Positions 6,234 to 7,056 of a DNA stretch of 7,056 nucleotides are shown piece after piece. The stretch is taken from contig JAUSEJ010000159.1 of assembly GCA_030650265.1 (NCBI GenBank), positions 1 to 7,056 of the forward strand, read 5' to 3'. The stretch's first letter is position 1. Each line of letters starts with the position of its first letter. Origin of the DNA: Dehalococcoidia bacterium. Its GTDB lineage: Bacteria; Chloroflexota; Dehalococcoidia; JACPQF01. The notes below the pieces were generated by a model. It searched no databases and had not been told where the DNA came from. It was given only the letters and a program-made list of their open reading frames with translations. Position numbers and translations under genes: made by a program.

Positions 6234-6956
6234 CTACTTCAATTGCTTGCGTTCCACCCGCAGGGCATCGAGTTGGTCGTCAAGAGCTTCATCACCGAGA
6301 AGATCGTCGAGATGTTGCCCCAGAGCCACAGAGCGAGCAGTGGCAATTCCCTGTAGCCGCTCGACCGCCTCTTGCTCGGAGCGGATTAGAGCATCAGGTG
6401 CGAAGGCCGATCGCACGTCGATAGTGGCGAGGGCCTTGCCCTGTGCTGCCGCCGCTTTCCTTTCCTCGATAAGTGCACCCAGCTTCGATCGCTGGGAGCG
6501 GAGGACATCGATCCTGGCGCCTAGTTTGATCCTGGCTTCGTAGAGACGAGCGATTTGCTCCTTCGACTCCTCGAGCTGTTGTTGCTTGCCGGCTAGGATA
6601 TCTGATTTGGTGTTTCTTTGAGACAGAGTTGCCTTGGCCAGCGCGGTATACTGGCTGGATTGACTGGCCCGGTCGCCGGTCTTGGTCTGCTCCTCTCTAT
6701 CGAGAGCAAGGTTGAGCCTCTGGGACAGTCCCGCTACCTCGTCCTCTAGCTCGTCGATCTCCCGTACGAGCGTCTTCTCTCTGCCAAGAGACTCTCCGTG
6801 GGCCACGGTAATTTGATCCAGAGCGCCGCTAAGGCGGTTGACCTCCTCGTCAAATACTGCGAGCTTGTTGGCGTTGAGGGCGCGCGTAAGAAGGTCCTGA
6901 ATGTTGGACGTGAAGAGTCGCTCAACCTTGGCGAAAATGGAATCGTAGCCTGCCAT
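6234..6956 (-). CDS. PspA/IM30-family membrane-stress coiled-coil protein
   Basis: PspA/IM30 proteins are peripheral membrane proteins that form large ESCRT-III-like assemblies and protect damaged membranes. The 240-residue product is almost wholly helical. It begins MAGYDSIFAKVERLFTSNI, like the amphipathic helix 0 plus helix 1 of the family. A long heptad-rich hairpin (about 30-165) follows, with ALAKATLSQR near the usual hairpin turn, and a C-terminal helical part (EQEAVERLQGIATARSVAL, about 194-212) matches the family end. Length fits (typically 220-260). The start is ATG at 6956, with AGGGAGGT 8 nt upstream; an in-frame ATG at 6980 is rejected because that ribosome binding site would lie within the coding part. 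Sequence is divergent from E. coli PspA, and no pspBC or pspF is seen. It heads the array. Confidence 0.82.
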   Translation of the reverse strand: MAGYDSIFAKVERLFTSNIQDLLTRALNANKLAVFDEEVNRLSGALDQITVAHGESLGREKTLVREIDELEDEVAGLSQRLNLALDREEQTKTGDRASQSSQYTALAKATLSQRNTKSDILAGKQQQLEESKEQIARLYEARIKLGARIDVLRSQRSKLGALIEERKAAAAQGKALATIDVRSAFAPDALIRSEQEAVERLQGIATARSVALGQHLDDLLGDEALDDQLDALRVERKQLK

Positions 6957-6964
6957 TACTAAAT

Positions 6965-6972
6965 ACCTCCCT
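6965..6972 (-). promoter_or_regulatory. Ribosome binding site deciding the PspA-like start
   Basis: AGGGAGGT on the minus strand lies 8 nt before the ATG at 6956 and shortens the gene by 8 codons compared with the longest open frame (6980). Confidence 0.8.
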
Positions 6973-7001
6973 TTTCTCAATGCTGGCTTTACCCTGTAGA
7001 T

Positions 7002-7009
7002 GTCATGAC
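7002..7009. promoter_or_regulatory. 8-bp palindrome GTCATGAC at the predicted transcription start
   Basis: A perfect palindrome lies 1 bp downstream of the -10 box. The placement mirrors the palindrome at 450-459, but the core differs. It could be a half of an operator, or chance given its shortness. Confidence 0.25.
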
Positions 7010-7010
7010 C

Positions 7011-7021
7011 ATTCTAGCACA
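7011..7021 (-). promoter_or_regulatory. Extended -10 promoter of the PspA-headed array
   Basis: TGTGCTAGAAT on the minus strand matches the extended -10 pattern TRTGN plus a 5/6 TATAAT box. A -35 is weak at best (TTCCCT, 7035-7040, spacing 18), as expected for extended -10 promoters. Transcription should begin near 7004, giving a leader of about 48 nt. It points to a housekeeping sigma factor rather than the sigma-54 promoter known for enterobacterial pspA. Confidence 0.55.
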
Positions 7022-7056
7022 AACTATACGAATCAGGGAAGTGATTTGTTTCACCG

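Noticed and set aside
6957..6980. Longer PspA start with 8 extra codons
   Set aside because: The ribosome binding site AGGGAGGT lies inside this extension, and family members begin at the residue corresponding to the ATG at 6956.

Overview
The window (about 55% G+C by eye) looks like a bacterial chromosome segment. All seven recognisable genes lie on the minus strand, so transcription runs from right to left. The organism cannot be fixed. REP-type palindromes of the GTAGGGGCG...CGCCCCTAC class with their RAYT transposase, several binding-protein-type lipoproteins, a vWA-SBP fusion and a large ATPase regulator would suit a Chloroflexota-like or similar environmental bacterium. That placement is inference only.

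Layout in transcription order. (1) A PspA/IM30-family coiled-coil protein (start 6956), behind an extended -10 promoter (7011-7021) with an 8-bp palindrome at the expected start of transcription. (2) A 125-nt spacer with two REP-like hairpins. (3) A membrane-anchored solute-binding-like protein (6108-4918). (4) 18 nt on, a lipoprotein that joins the same kind of solute-binding domain to a vWA domain with an intact MIDAS (4899-3247). (5) A RAYT (REP-associated tyrosine transposase, 3183-2545) with one REP palindrome before its start and a second inside its reading frame. (6) 4 nt after the RAYT, a TTG-started protein with two membrane helices and a helical cytoplasmic tail (2540-1803). (7) A 72-nt spacer made of inverted heptamer repeats. 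(8) A branched-chain-amino-acid-type binding lipoprotein with no permease or ATPase genes nearby (1730-570). (9) A 178-nt spacer with a TATAAT box next to a CACGTG palindrome. (10) The first 130 codons of a large ATPase regulator or signalling protein (GTG start at 391), cut by the left edge.

How they may work together (inference): a membrane-stress scaffold (PspA), two paralogous extracytoplasmic binding domains, one coupled to a metal-dependent vWA adhesion domain, a two-helix membrane protein with a cytoplasmic helical tail, and an orphan binding lipoprotein form a set with receptors and membrane adaptors but no transport engine in view. This fits extracytoplasmic sensing or an envelope-integrity complex better than ordinary uptake. 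The RAYT looks like a later insertion that split the array. No tRNA, rRNA, CRISPR array or phage genes were seen.
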